A stretch of 64,000 nucleotides of DNA from Setophaga petechia (taxonomy: Eukaryota > Chordata > Aves > Passeriformes > Parulidae), in contig JANCRA010000010.1 of NCBI GenBank assembly GCA_024362935.1, positions 5,324,501 to 5,388,500 on the forward strand, written 5' to 3'. The notes beneath the pieces are model-generated. The model was not told the origin of the DNA. It was given only the letters and a program-made list of their open reading frames with translations, and ran no database searches. The position numbers were made by a program, and so were the translations under genes. This document shows, piece by piece, positions 1-12,800 of the stretch; within the stretch, counting starts at the first letter, position 1; every line of letters begins with the position of its first letter.

Positions 1-3000
1 TCGGGGTTTCTGACACAAACAGGCATCATTCCTGATCACATCTCACCTTTCCACAGGTGGAGACAGTTCTGTGGTCAAAGATTAAAATGACCAGGATGAA
101 AAACTTCTCCAAAGCTTGATGGACACGTAAGAAGACACCTGGGCTCACTCAGGAGCTGCAGGGAGTGAGTGCAAAACTCTCATTTTAATTTCACTCACAA
201 AAATGTGCTGTGGGTGGCACTTCCAGCAAGAACTAACAGCTTAAGTGATGGAAGTCAGGAAAATAATACCTTCAGCCATACATCAAGCTCTTTATTACAG
301 CACCTGAGTTCTTCAGTGGTGAGAAGATGTCAGAACAAAAGCTTTGGCTGCTTTGAAGTCCCTGACTGTCTCCCATCACTGCTTTCCTTCCACTGATGCT
401 CATTTTTCCACTCCTGCAAGTGCTGCACATCTTATGCAAACAATGTCAGAACTGCACAATGTCTTGAACATTAGAAACTTGGCAACAGCTACAGGTCAAA
501 GTTTCAGAAGTTATTGAAGGAGAACTTTAAGTGAGGGAGGTTTAAAAGAAAGAAAAAAAGAGTTCAAAGCTGATATTTAGACAGAGTCTTTTCTATCAGT
601 CTGCAAGAATGGAAATAAAACATCCACTGCCAGAAGGATGAGCTACAACAGTTTGGAATTCTCATTAGAAGTTGTACAGATTTATTGCTCACAGTAACTT
701 ATAAATTTTCAATTTACACCAACTTTGAACACTGATGACAGGAATTAGTCCTATATTGTAATTATAATCTAAGGTGGCCTGGTTTAGTCTGTGGGTACAT
801 AAAAAATGCTCTTTCAACAAACCATTTGAGAAAATGATAGTGACAACAATTAAGGCTGAAATCCAGACAGCACCTTGGTACTGCATCCAACTCTCCTTAT
901 CAAGAGAATAGAAAGCCAAGATCTGACAAAGTCTGGATTTTACAGCAGCCAAATCTGCCCCTCCTCATCTCAAATACAGCAGCACTGGGTGCCTGAATGC
1001 CAAACAGAAGAGAATCTTTTAAATTTTCTTTAAATAAGATCTCAGTTACACAGTAAAGAACATTCAGTAAAGGAACTTCAATTAAAGGCTGAAGCACAGC
1101 CCCCTAAATACTGTTCCAATTGTGCATTTTCATCAATATCCAACACAAGTTAATTCCCAGTCTGACTGAAATAAGGATGCAACAGAGCAGAGAGGGTTTC
1201 TTGGCTTCTGCTTTTACAAAAATGCTGGCACATTACTCATGCAACCATTATTGGAAGTGATAGTTAAATTCATTTTGAAAAATGAAAATAGAGTTACTGG
1301 TTTTAATAAATTTTGAATGACTGTGGCCTTATAAGTTGGGTAATTCACTAAAAAACTAATTAGAAATGCAATCAGGTTGCAAAGTTTGTCCAAGTATATT
1401 TAATCTATTTCATCAGAAAGGATATCTATCAAGAGGGCAGCTATTCTTAAGGGACAATATACCTATCAGTCATTTGTAGGAATAAAAAAAGCAATGCAGT
1501 CAAACCCATTTTGTAAAGGTTAATATAGTCTGAAAAGCATTTATCCCAAATTTTCTCATTTTCAGGACATGCTGAAGCCCCAGAGAGTCCAAAAATAAAT
1601 TTTTAAAAAGCTACATATTATTCCTGTGACACTTTCAGAGATCAAGTCTCTTCAAAAGCAGAAAAAGTAGGTTTGGGGAAGGAAGGAGTTCCCAAAATTT
1701 AAATAAATGAATACTGCAGAAGGCCAGCAGTCTCAATGCCAACTTCAGAAGCTACAAGCCCAAACAAAACTGGCATCAGTGGAGAACACAAGAAGAAAAC
1801 CTCAAAAACACTCCCTTACTCTTTACAAAAGCTGGATTTTAAAAGCCAACTTCCAGATTACCCAGTATTCAAATTACTATGAATTCACATACTGGAAATA
1901 CATATTATTTATTAATAATTCTATGATCAAAAATCTCTACTTATAGAGATCCCAACAAAAAGCTTCCCAAAATCCTTAAGACCACATGGTTTTAAGAGAA
2001 GTCCTGAGGAACCAGTTTTATGTTCAATGATGGAACTGTGTTCAGACTCAGGAACTGCCTAAAGGACAAATGGTTCCTGTAATTCCAAGCATTTTGGAAA
2101 TTGCCAAATGATGGCATTGCCTGCTCTTCTCACCCAACCTCTGCAGGAGCAGCTCCAACACTGGCTTCCACCTGTATCCCCCCTATCAGCTTACAAAAGC
2201 ACCACTGAACCCCAAATAGGTGCATGAGGCTCCAAATGAGCAGTAATTCTCACTAATTAGTGTCTCCTGCATGAATGGAGGTCACTCAGCAGCTCCTTCC
2301 TGAAGCATTCAAGCACTTCTTAACAGCATCATTACATATTTTCTTCTGTTCATGTGAAAATTAAGTATGCAGGTCTACCGTCATCCCAACAGTGAAAGCA
2401 TCTTGAGGAAGCTAATTAAAGCTAAGAACAAACACTTTCACCCCCTCTCCAGCTTATTTTTGCCCCAAAGGAGGATCACAGTATGTTCTGCTGTGGAAAA
2501 CAGAAAACAGCACTCCCTAATCTCTATAAACTCTCCTGACACAGGCAGGCTGGGCTTGTGCTGCAGCATTTCTGGGCAGCTCCATTCTGGATCACTGACT
2601 TTTCCCTCAGATCTCAGGATTTACACTGCCTGCACCACGTCAGCACTTATGCAAAAGCTGCTCATGGAGAATTTAATTGCCAGCTACTGTCCATGAAAAA
2701 AAGGCAGCACAAGCTGTAATTGCTCACTGAAGGTTGAGTCACCTTCTTTCCAAGAGGCAAATGAGGTGGGAGAGGGGTGGAATCCCAGCTCTCCCTGCAG
2801 CCCTCGGAAGGAAGGACTGAATGAGGTTGTGATCTCCAAGTTTCCCTCACTCACTGGGAGGTCTCAGCCACCCAGACACAAGTGATGGATGACAGGAAGG
2901 GAAATAAAAATGCAGCTCATGAAAGTGCAGAAGATAAGGTCCTTTTGTTTCCAACACACCACAAAGCCAGGACTGACTGTCTAAAAGGCCACCAGCACCA

Positions 3001-3717
3001 ACAGTCCCCTTTTACTGTAATTAATAATGCATTTGTTATCTAAAGCTCATCTGCTGTTTTCTACACAAATCTCACACAAGTATTTTTTATACTCCCTGTA
3101 TACATGTCAAGATCTCATTTTTGCCATTAATAGATTTTTCTTCTTTAAAGCTGTGTAACTGAGTTTACCTACAACAGTTAAGGCAGCTGGGTTGAGATTT
3201 TTGTGGCTGTTTGGGGGGAGAGTGGGTGTGGATCTTTTCTTCAAATGCACCTATGATGAAGTAATCAACCTTATCTGTAATAACTAGATGAAAAAACCCA
3301 CAGTTTATCTAAAATTGGTTAAATTTGGAACAATACATACACAGCCCTAAGCTGCCTTTGTTACTGTCTCAGGTGAAGCCTTTTGGGAAGCACATCCTTG
3401 CTTCTGCTGCAGGATGATTCTCCTCTGCAGTTTCTCTCATGTTGAATTATTTAGGTTTGCATACCATGATTGGAGGGCACTTTTAATGACCCTGTAGTGT
3501 ATTTCCCTGTAAATTACTAGGAAATATTCAACCTTGATAGAACTGAGCTAAAACACTGTTTAGAACTGGTCCCAGCAGCACTGGCTGAAAAGGAGTGGAA
3601 ATATGAAGCAGAGTGAACATAGGAACAGGGGAACAGCTTTGGAGAGCTCCAGCACACACCCCCTACACCCCCAGCTCCAGGGACAGGAATAAATCAGATT
3701 TCTGCAGGACACATTAC
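1..3717 (-). other. IARS1: IARS1 intron 12 (partial, runs off left edge)
   Basis: This is intron sequence downstream of coding exon 12; the donor at its right end is GTAATG. I looked on the minus strand for the next synthetase exon, which should continue from the W-V-P-E region, and did not find it, so exon 13 lies outside the window. The stretch is AT-rich. Short ORFs on both strands have no recognisable content, and I saw no clear mobile element. Confidence 0.75.
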
Positions 3718-3816
3718 CAGTAGCACTGGGCATTATTCTCCAGCAGCTTCTCCACCATGTGCTCCACCCTGACAAACCAGCTGGGCACAGCTTTGTAGAT
3801 CAGTGGGGTATCTGAC
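3718..3816 (-). CDS. IARS1: IARS1 coding exon 12 (residues 402-435)
   Basis: The acceptor CACAG and donor GTAATG bound 99 nt. The exon reads [18 protein letters not shown], the segment where the chain returns from the CP1 editing domain to the catalytic core. The first base completes R402 and the last two bases (TG) begin the tryptophan codon of the next exon, which is outside the window. Confidence 0.97.
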
Positions 3817-6800
3817 CTGTGCAGAAAAGGGAATAAAACAAACAAACACGTTTTTAAATGCTACATTATTTATAAAGTGCTCTTTAATATTTATTTTTGC
3901 ACATGACAGTCTCCTTTGCACAGACTGCTGCTGAAATATTATCACAGTTAAAGGTTGGGCTTTGTTTGGTTTGTTAAATTACATAAACTGTTACACTTAT
4001 GCGAGCTACTATTTTGAAATCCAGTCCTGAAAAAATATTTTACAGCCTTCAAACCCAGTAATTCAAGGAATTTGTATAGCAAGAGCAATCATGAGAATGT
4101 TCAAACGATACTTGAATTTGAAATTTGTGCTCCTACATAGTACAACATGATGAACTTCAGTAACTATTAAAATGAGTCATGTTTCAGTCTTCCACATGAG
4201 TTCATTCTGCATCACTTTTTATGTGTACATGAGCCTGAAAAGCCAGGGAACATTATGCTGTGCTTTTACTACTTGCATTTAAAATAATCATCCCAAATCA
4301 TAAAGAAGTAACAGCACCTAGGGTTAACCAGAAGAAAGTTCTATTCCAGGAGGAGAGGGAAAGCAAGAAATCCAGATAAGCATAGAAAAGAAGTTTTAAA
4401 TATATCTTAACATATTCCTTACTTCAATAAGCAATAAAAGAAAATTCTTATGGGAGGAGAGCAGTTTCACAACTTGGGATTGCTTAGAAATGGAAACACA
4501 ATTGGCCAGAGCACAGATTGAGCAATTTCCTAAATTACTTGGGAAAATCAATATCTCCAAGCATCTGACTGCAGTGTCCCAACCCAGTCTCTGATTTATC
4601 AGTTCCACAATAACTGTTCAGGCAGCACATCCTTCTAAAGGATCCTGGGATCCAACAGGGGGCACAGGCCACTAGCAGGAGACATTTCCAACCCTTCACA
4701 TCCATCCTATTAGTCCATTTTGAGGAGGAAGAAGAGCCCTGGGGGACAGGATCTGTGGGTGCAGAGGAGCAAACAACACTGGGACCAGAAGCTCATTCTC
4801 CTTTAGCATCAATCCACCCCACAAAATGTTTCTGAAAAATATCACTTTTGTTGGAGTCACTTTGGTTCAGAACTTGGCAATACACAAAAATTCACCTGAG
4901 AAACTCCTGTTATCTCCCATGTGCAGTGAGCACTACAGACAGCCAAAGTTTAATTCATTTTACTTATACCCACAGCAAGAACACATTTGAAATCCACCAA
5001 CCACTGCAGATTATGATGTAAATTAAAATTGCTGCTGTGCCAGTACTTGCTAAAGGTGCACCTGCCTGACCCACAAAAGAAAGAAAACCCACAGCAAAGG
5101 TTGTTCAGACCTTAAAAGCTGAACTCACATTGCACAAAGCCCAACAATAAAAAACACATTGTTTCTTTTAACACTATATTTCAAAAGACTTTTCATTTTA
5201 ACTAAAATCTGTATGTTTCCATGGGCTTAAGTGTTAAAGTACCTATAACCTTAAAGGAAGTGGTGAAAGCTCAAAGTAATAATAATGTAGTTGTGTCCCA
5301 GCTATTAAATGCAAACCTACTGATGGTTTGCTACACAAATTTAAGTCCTAACAACTAAAAAATGGGAACAGCTGAGTTCAATGCTCACACAGCAGCAAGG
5401 TCCCAGTAAAAAAGCAAGCATTCCCCAAGCTACAAGGTATTTTGATTTCACTGAGTATCTTGATTCAGATGTGCTGATGATGATCACAAGATCTTGAGTA
5501 AGTGGAAACAAGGAGAAGAAAAAATTGATATTAAAAATGGATATCAAAAATTTCTCATATGGTCTTAACATGTTGGAAAAGGAAGGGTGGGACAATGGTG
5601 CAGCCCAGCTCTGTGAGGAGAGCAGCAGGTGGGGCTGGCTGGGAGATCCATGCCAAAGGCCCAGCAGGGGAACATTTCCCACCCAACACCAAGGTTCTAA
5701 CACCTGATAACCTCTGCAAGAACCCACAGGGCTCTGCTCCTCCTACAACAACAATAAAGGGGAGAGGACAAAGTTTCCCTGAGTATTTTTCTTCTGGCTG
5801 CACTACCAAGCAGTGCCTCAGCAGGAGACTGCAGAGAACAAAACAATCAAATCTGCCCAAGCAGTGACACCTCCCATGTTTCTGCCTCTCATGACTGGTG
5901 ACAAGGTTGAGGAATCCAGATCCAACTGGATTTTACTGTAGAATCAAATGAGAAATATTCACTGCTGGGTTTTGTTTTCCATCAACACAAGGGGAAAACC
6001 ACCAGACAGATCTTAAATCAAAGTCTGATGCTCACAAAGCTCCTGCCTCACCATTCCTCTCTGTCCCAACTGAACAAAGTTTTGTTCCCCTTACAGACAG
6101 ATCCTTTAGAAACATATCAGAAGAATCAAATGACATTAATTGTGATCCTGTTCCATTTTCTTGTAATTTAAGAATGAAATTATCAATAAGTGAACCCATG
6201 CTATAAAGATGCTTCTTGGCTTTGCCTTCCTGGTTTGGAAAAAGTCAAAGCTCCACATCTGCCAGTGGAGGAGCTTCCCAACAGTGTTCCCAAAGGAATG
6301 GCAGGCAGGAGCTGTGAGGGGCACCCCAGCTGCTGAACTGCTGCCCAGACCCAGACAAAAACTCCCAAGATCTCCAGTTCTGACCAATGTCCTCCATTTT
6401 CAGCAGTTCCAATAAAGACAAACTCTAACTGAGAACTATCTACTGTGTCCTTACCAAGCTGTTGTGCTTTTCATATTTTAAAGTTTGGTTGCCAGAAAGT
6501 TACTACACAGAGAAGGATCCTGATTTCACTATATGTAAAAAGAGAAGGCAAATTTCTGAACATCCCAAGGATTCAACAACTGCTTGGTTTCAGGGAAAAG
6601 CAGAAGAACATTAAGAAGAGTCTGATTGCAAAGTTTTCTTCCATTAATCAATATAAGTTATAACTCTGTTCAAAGTTAAGAACTACTCTTCTACTTTTAG
6701 CATATTCCAATTATGGTTTGATTTGTGATGGCAGTGAAATGAGCTTTTCAAGTAGAATCCATTGTTCGGTTCTTCCCACTGGATAATTTGCTGCTAGGTG

Positions 6801-9800
6801 CTGCCTGCAACTTATCATCCATCAACAAAAATGTCAACAGAGTGGCAGGATTAAGGATCTTCTACAGAATCAGCACTTCTGCATCCCTGCTTTTGTCTCA
6901 GAAAGCCATGACTGGATATTTGAGTTGCTGCACAAGAAAAACACAAGCCTTGCTTGATTTTGGGCCTGCCATTTTTCAAAAACTGTCCCAAATCATCAAG
7001 GACGTAACAGTTGAAGAGCAATTTCCCTCCTTCCTCCAGGCAGCTGCTAGAAACAAACCAATCCTGCTGTTCAAGAGCAAGCAAAGGTTATTTTTGCTAT
7101 AAATTAAAGATAAATGTACCCTCCTAGAACACTTCACCTGGCAGAGTCAGAGCCAGACAGAGATGAGCTTTTATCACATTTATTTCAGTACAGGTGCTGT
7201 ATACATCAGATAAGACTTAAAATCTTCAAGCCATTTCAGATAATTAAATTAGATATTTTAATTTAACTGTGTCTTTGCTCATAATAAGAATTTAATACTC
7301 TACTAAAAGGTTACTGAAGGTTCTTTTTCTTTTAATTTGATATTGTTTGGTGATTTTTTTACAACAGCAACCGTGGAAATTTCAAACCAGGGAGGACACT
7401 AATAAAAACAAGCTTCATTTCTAGATTAAATCTGTCTAGCCTGTATTCCTCAGAACCAAAATTTGTTTGTTCACTGATACTGAAGGCCCATGGAGAATTC
7501 CACATGGAGACTTCCCCCAGAGGCATCCACCTAGAGATGTTTCCACATTTTAAGCAACTGGGCTTCTTTCAAAGAAATAAGTCATCTCACAAGGTTCAAA
7601 AGAGCTGTATTTTAGCCATTTTATTCAAAACATACAAAGCTTTAACACAAACATCTAAAGACCTTCTGTGATATGCTTATTTGGATACAATTCAAAGGGT
7701 ACCAAAAACATCCTTTCCCATCACTCAGCTGTTTAAAAAAGAACCTTTTTTACAAGAGGTGGTTAGTCAGGAGTGCTACACTGAGAAATGAGCTACACAA
7801 ACTACAAAAAAACACATTTAAAATAATAAAAAAACACTAAATTTCAGCACTACACCTAAACTCATCAGTTTTATGGCAAAAAAAGAAAATTTCTTGATGA
7901 CTAAACCAAAACTGAAGCTCTCCTGAATTAATAATCTCGGTTTGTGTTACTTTTAGTTTTGTCAGGAAAATTAGGTAAAGGAGGGAGAGAGTTGAAGAAT
8001 TTGTGTGTTAAAAACCACATTTAAAATAATAAAAAAACACTAAATTTCAGCACTACACCTAAACTCATCAGTTTTATGGCAAAAAAAGAAAATTTCTTGA
8101 TGACTAAACCAAAACTGAAGCTCTCCTGAATTAATAATCTCGGTTTGTGTTACTTTTAGTTTTGTCAGGAAAATTAGGTAAAGGAGGGAGAGAGCTGAAG
8201 AATTTGTGTGTTAGAAAGCTGAGCTGAAGGCAGGTGCAGGTGTGAGCTTACCTCCAGCAGAAGGGGTAGCTGTGCTGGAAGGTGGTGCTGTGGATCAGCC
8301 GGCCCTTCTCCTTCAGCCATTTGATGATGTGCTTATCTGCATCCTGAAAACACAAACTGGCCTTGGAATGCACATTTCTCTAAGCTACTACAGGGTTTGT
8401 CTCAGATACTCAAATTAATTTAAAAAAAAATCTATGCATAACTCAGCATTTACACACACACACACAAAATGGCTATCAAGTTTATACATCTCCTGCAGGG
8501 GCACTGTAAAACACTCATTTTGCAAAGGTATTTGCTCTCCAAACTCTGTTTATTTACAGTGTCTTCAATGTGTTTCTGCTATATGGATAAATTAAAATTC
8601 ATAAATTAAAGCATCAGTCTTTTTATACCCTTAACTCCCTTTCCATATACACACAACTGTGTGTAAAATTCAGATTTTCTGAAGCACCAATACAACCCAG
8701 AAACCACATTATTTAATATCCTAATGACTGAGTCTTCTAATTTTGTGACAGGAAATCACATAGTGCTTTTTACCTAATATTTAAACTTCCTGATACCACA
8801 TTCCTCTAAAGTGACTGAATTTCAGAATTTGAAGCATATTTCACAGTACCTCCCTAACTAACTGGGATTTCATGCTAAGCTGGGAGTGAAATCTGTATAT
8901 TGATAATTTAAGACAATCTACTGAGCATACAAGTGTCAATATAACATTAAGGAAAAAAATATACAAATATCCACGAGTGAAAAATTCATTATCATAAAAA
9001 AATTTTCCAAGAGCCTTAAATTCAGATTTTTACCAGCAATAAGCTAAACATGGAGCCTCCAGTGTCCTCTTATTTGCCTTAATGCATAAAGCAGGAAGGA
9101 AAGATAGCTGATTGAATCCTCAAGTTAATTGGAAAAGACTGTAAAATCCTTTATTGCATTTGTTTACAGGAACTTGCTTTGCTATCAAACTGGAGCAGCA
9201 GGGCTAAAAGCAATTTGTTTTCTCAGGACAGGGAATTTAAGAGGCACTCCCTGCTAGGGATTTCTATCTGCAGCAATGTGGAGTTCTGGGGGTTCCTTTT
9301 CCAGGGATTCTCCTGCATCTGCTGAGAGGAAATTCCCACTGCAGCACAGCCCACAAGTGGGGAAATCACTGAATTTCTCTTTTCTAGGGAGGTCACGTTA
9401 CATTAATTGGTTGGGAGAAACTTAATGATGGCACCTGGAAATTCAGAGTCATCCTGCACATGTCCCTGGAGACTCTGGACATGACATTTCTGTCAGGAGA
9501 AAGCTCAGAGTGAGTGAGAGTCTCTCTGGAGCAGCTGCAGACAGGATACTCCTCTGCCCTCTCACCACAACATCACTTGCATTTCAACTTTTTTCTCAGC
9601 TGCTTAATAAACAAATTAAGCAAATGTTAAAAACAAATTTTAATTTACCCAGATACCAGTCACACATTGAAAACAAGCCCACACAGGGAAAGAAAAGAAA
9701 GTTCCTATTATATATAAAATGTATCTTGAATAAAGTATTTCAGGCCCACTGACCTTCACATACTGGCCAGCAAAGTCAGTCACTTCTGCTGTGAAGCAGC

Positions 9801-12800
9801 CTGATGCATCTACAGGACACACAGGCACAGAGTCCTTCTGAATGATATTAAAATCCATGCAGACTCTGTAATCATCCTGCAAAAGAGACAAGCAGCAAGC
9901 TGTAAGAATACAAAATACTGGCTAAGATATCCATCCCCTGAAACAGAAATGAAATATTGAACAGAAAATGTGATGACTGGACAAGAATAACAAAATACTC
10001 AGCCTTCACTAATCCCAAATGCTTATGAGGAAGTCCTTTTTTACAGGATTGTAGTTTTATTCATGCAGAAAATTATGATTTTTTTAGACTGTGCCCTAGT
10101 ACAGGGAATATGTGCATGTGTTTCTCTGCACATCAGTGCATATACACACACATGCACTTTATGTGTCTGAGCACACACACACCCATGGAGAGAACAGCTT
10201 CAGGCAACCATTGCATGGCAAAGGAATCCATCACTCCATCCTGAGCCTGGATCTGCCCAGCTCTCCAGCCAAGAGGGTTTGTTTCAGAAGGAGGTTGTTT
10301 TAATCAATCTAATTCTGGCATTTCACACAAGCAGTCCCATTTTCTGAATGTCTTAACGATCCAAAGCCTTTAAATCTGTATTTCTCAATCATTTTTAGCC
10401 CATAGGCAATGCTACTGACCAAGAACCACACATGGACAACATCATAGTTTTTTTCCTGGCCTGTCTCCATTTAAATTTTTAATTTCCTGTAGCAGTAAGG
10501 GGAAAAAAAAAAAAAAGAGCTGCTTCAGATTTTCCAGAACATGACTGAACAATAATGGTATCGGAGAAGAGATTAAAACAAAATAAGTAGGGGGATAGAA
10601 AAGTTCAGATTTTACCTTCCAGGCTGAAGTGACAGTAAATCTGTATCTTACCCAGGATACACAGCAGTTGTTTCACAGGAGCTGCACCTAAAGCACCCTC
10701 TGAGGCTGCCCAAGGACAGGGTGTAAATGCTCATTTCACAGGCCAGTGCTCCACAGCTCCCCGAGCTCTCCTTCCCTGGCCCTGCCCAACCCAGGTGAGC
10801 CAGCTCTGGGGTGCCAGGGCAGGGCTGCCATGTCCTGTGTGGCCTCATCCAGCCCCTCCAGCTCTCCCCACTATCCCTGATCTCCCACTCCCCCAAGCCA
10901 GACCTGCTGTGTTTTACAAGGATGAAATCCATCCACAGATGGAGAATTTGGCTGCTTCATAGACCAAAGCCTTACACACAGAGAAAACAAATCTCTGCAG
11001 CCCCAGCACTCCCAGCAGAGCACAGCCCTGTTGTCCTAGGGTGACATTAAGGATGCTTGTATCCCCATTCCTGTGTGCTGTTTATGCTGGATATCATGTT
11101 CTGTGCCTTCAAGACTGGCTCTGAAGAGGGAAAGTTTTGTTTTGGTTTCTTATCAGCCACTCCCCCATGGCTGATGGGACACACAGACAGGGCAGTACAT
11201 TGTGCTGCTTTTGCTTTTTGCCTGGCTTTTCGCTTTGCTCTCGCTCTTGCTTCTGCTCATTAGCTGGTTTAGCTAAACAGTCCAAATTTCTTCCTGGACT
11301 GTTTCTCCTTTCCTTTTTTGGACCCACTCGAACCTGCTCCAGACTGGGACCTGGGAACACTGAGATTTTGTGGCTGCAGCAGCTGCCCCAGTGCCAGAGG
11401 GACTGGGAACAGAACAACCACCCCCAAGAGAGACTTTCCAAATTTGTCACCTTTTTCAGAGTGGTGTCACCTGGTATTGTTCATTTTGTGTGCTGGGGGT
11501 GCTGTGCCTGTTAAATGAACAGGTTCTTTCCACTTCTCTCTGAGGAATCCTTCCCGAGCTGGTTGGGTTTGCTTTCTGGAGGGGCCCCCTTTGGAGATTC
11601 TCTTCCAAATTTGCCCTAAACCAGGACAGCTGTCCAGCAGCTGCAGAAAGCATCCCACAATTACTGCCCCTGCCCTTGTGACCCAGAAGAGCCTCTCCAA
11701 CAGTGAGGACAGCTTCTGTCACACAACACTTGCTCACATAAAAGCCAAGATCAACATCAGGTTTTTCCAGGATAGGAGTTACAGTGGTCACTCCTGCACC
11801 TCAAAATCCCTCAAAAGATTACACACAGAAGTTGTAATATACAAAATTAATAAGTACAGCTCATTTGTGAGAAATCAAAAACTTTTTTATGTGAAATTCT
11901 AACAAAACAGAAACACAAAGTCAAATGTTCACCTTCAGCCCCTCTTAGCAAACACAAACATCACTTTTGCCAAAAGTGTCAGGTAAAAGTGTCACTTTTT
12001 TTTTGAAAAAAAAGTGCATCAGTAACAGATCTATGAAACTTGTGTGTCACAGCCTGAGCAGGCACTAGCAGCACTGCAAATTAAAAATTTGTATGCAAAT
12101 TCAAGTGTTACTAAAGCTTTTAAGTTGACTGCAGGTACATCTACATATGATGAAATGCCTGAGCAGATGAATTTCGGTGTCATGTTAATCTGGAGGTACA
12201 ATGAGTTTACAGCATTTTTAATACAGGTTTGTCTTGTTCTGTGAGCTTTAATTTTGATGTCTTTTGAACTGAAATAATAGAGTGTTCTGATATGGTGTGG
12301 CAGCTTGCATTTGGCAAAGGCATCACACAAGACAATGAAACTACATCTGGAACTAAATGGAAGTGAATTTTTACTTTCCATCTTTTTGGAGAAGGATACA
12401 TTGTTGAGCTATCAGCAATACAGAACATGTATCTGTAAGTAGGATTATAAATAAATAAGTAAATAAATCCCTGTCTTTCCAACTTTATTTATCAAAGGGA
12501 CTCACATGTATTGATGGGAAGGATCAGAGACAAGACTCAAGGCTTGCTGTGAAGGACTGTGCTTTATTTTCTCACCTGTGACCATCCTGGTGCAGTTATT
12601 CCTTTTCTATTCACCTTCTCCTCAACAGGAAGGTGCAGAGGAGCCAATTAAGCAGGAACACAACCCTGTCTGCTACCATGAACCACCTCCCTTCCTTCAG
12701 CTAAGCCTGTCTGAAGGCCAACAAGCAATACCAGCAGGATTCTACACAGAGCCTGCAGTGTAATAATGAAATCCTGAGCTCACACCAGCACCTCTGGGAG

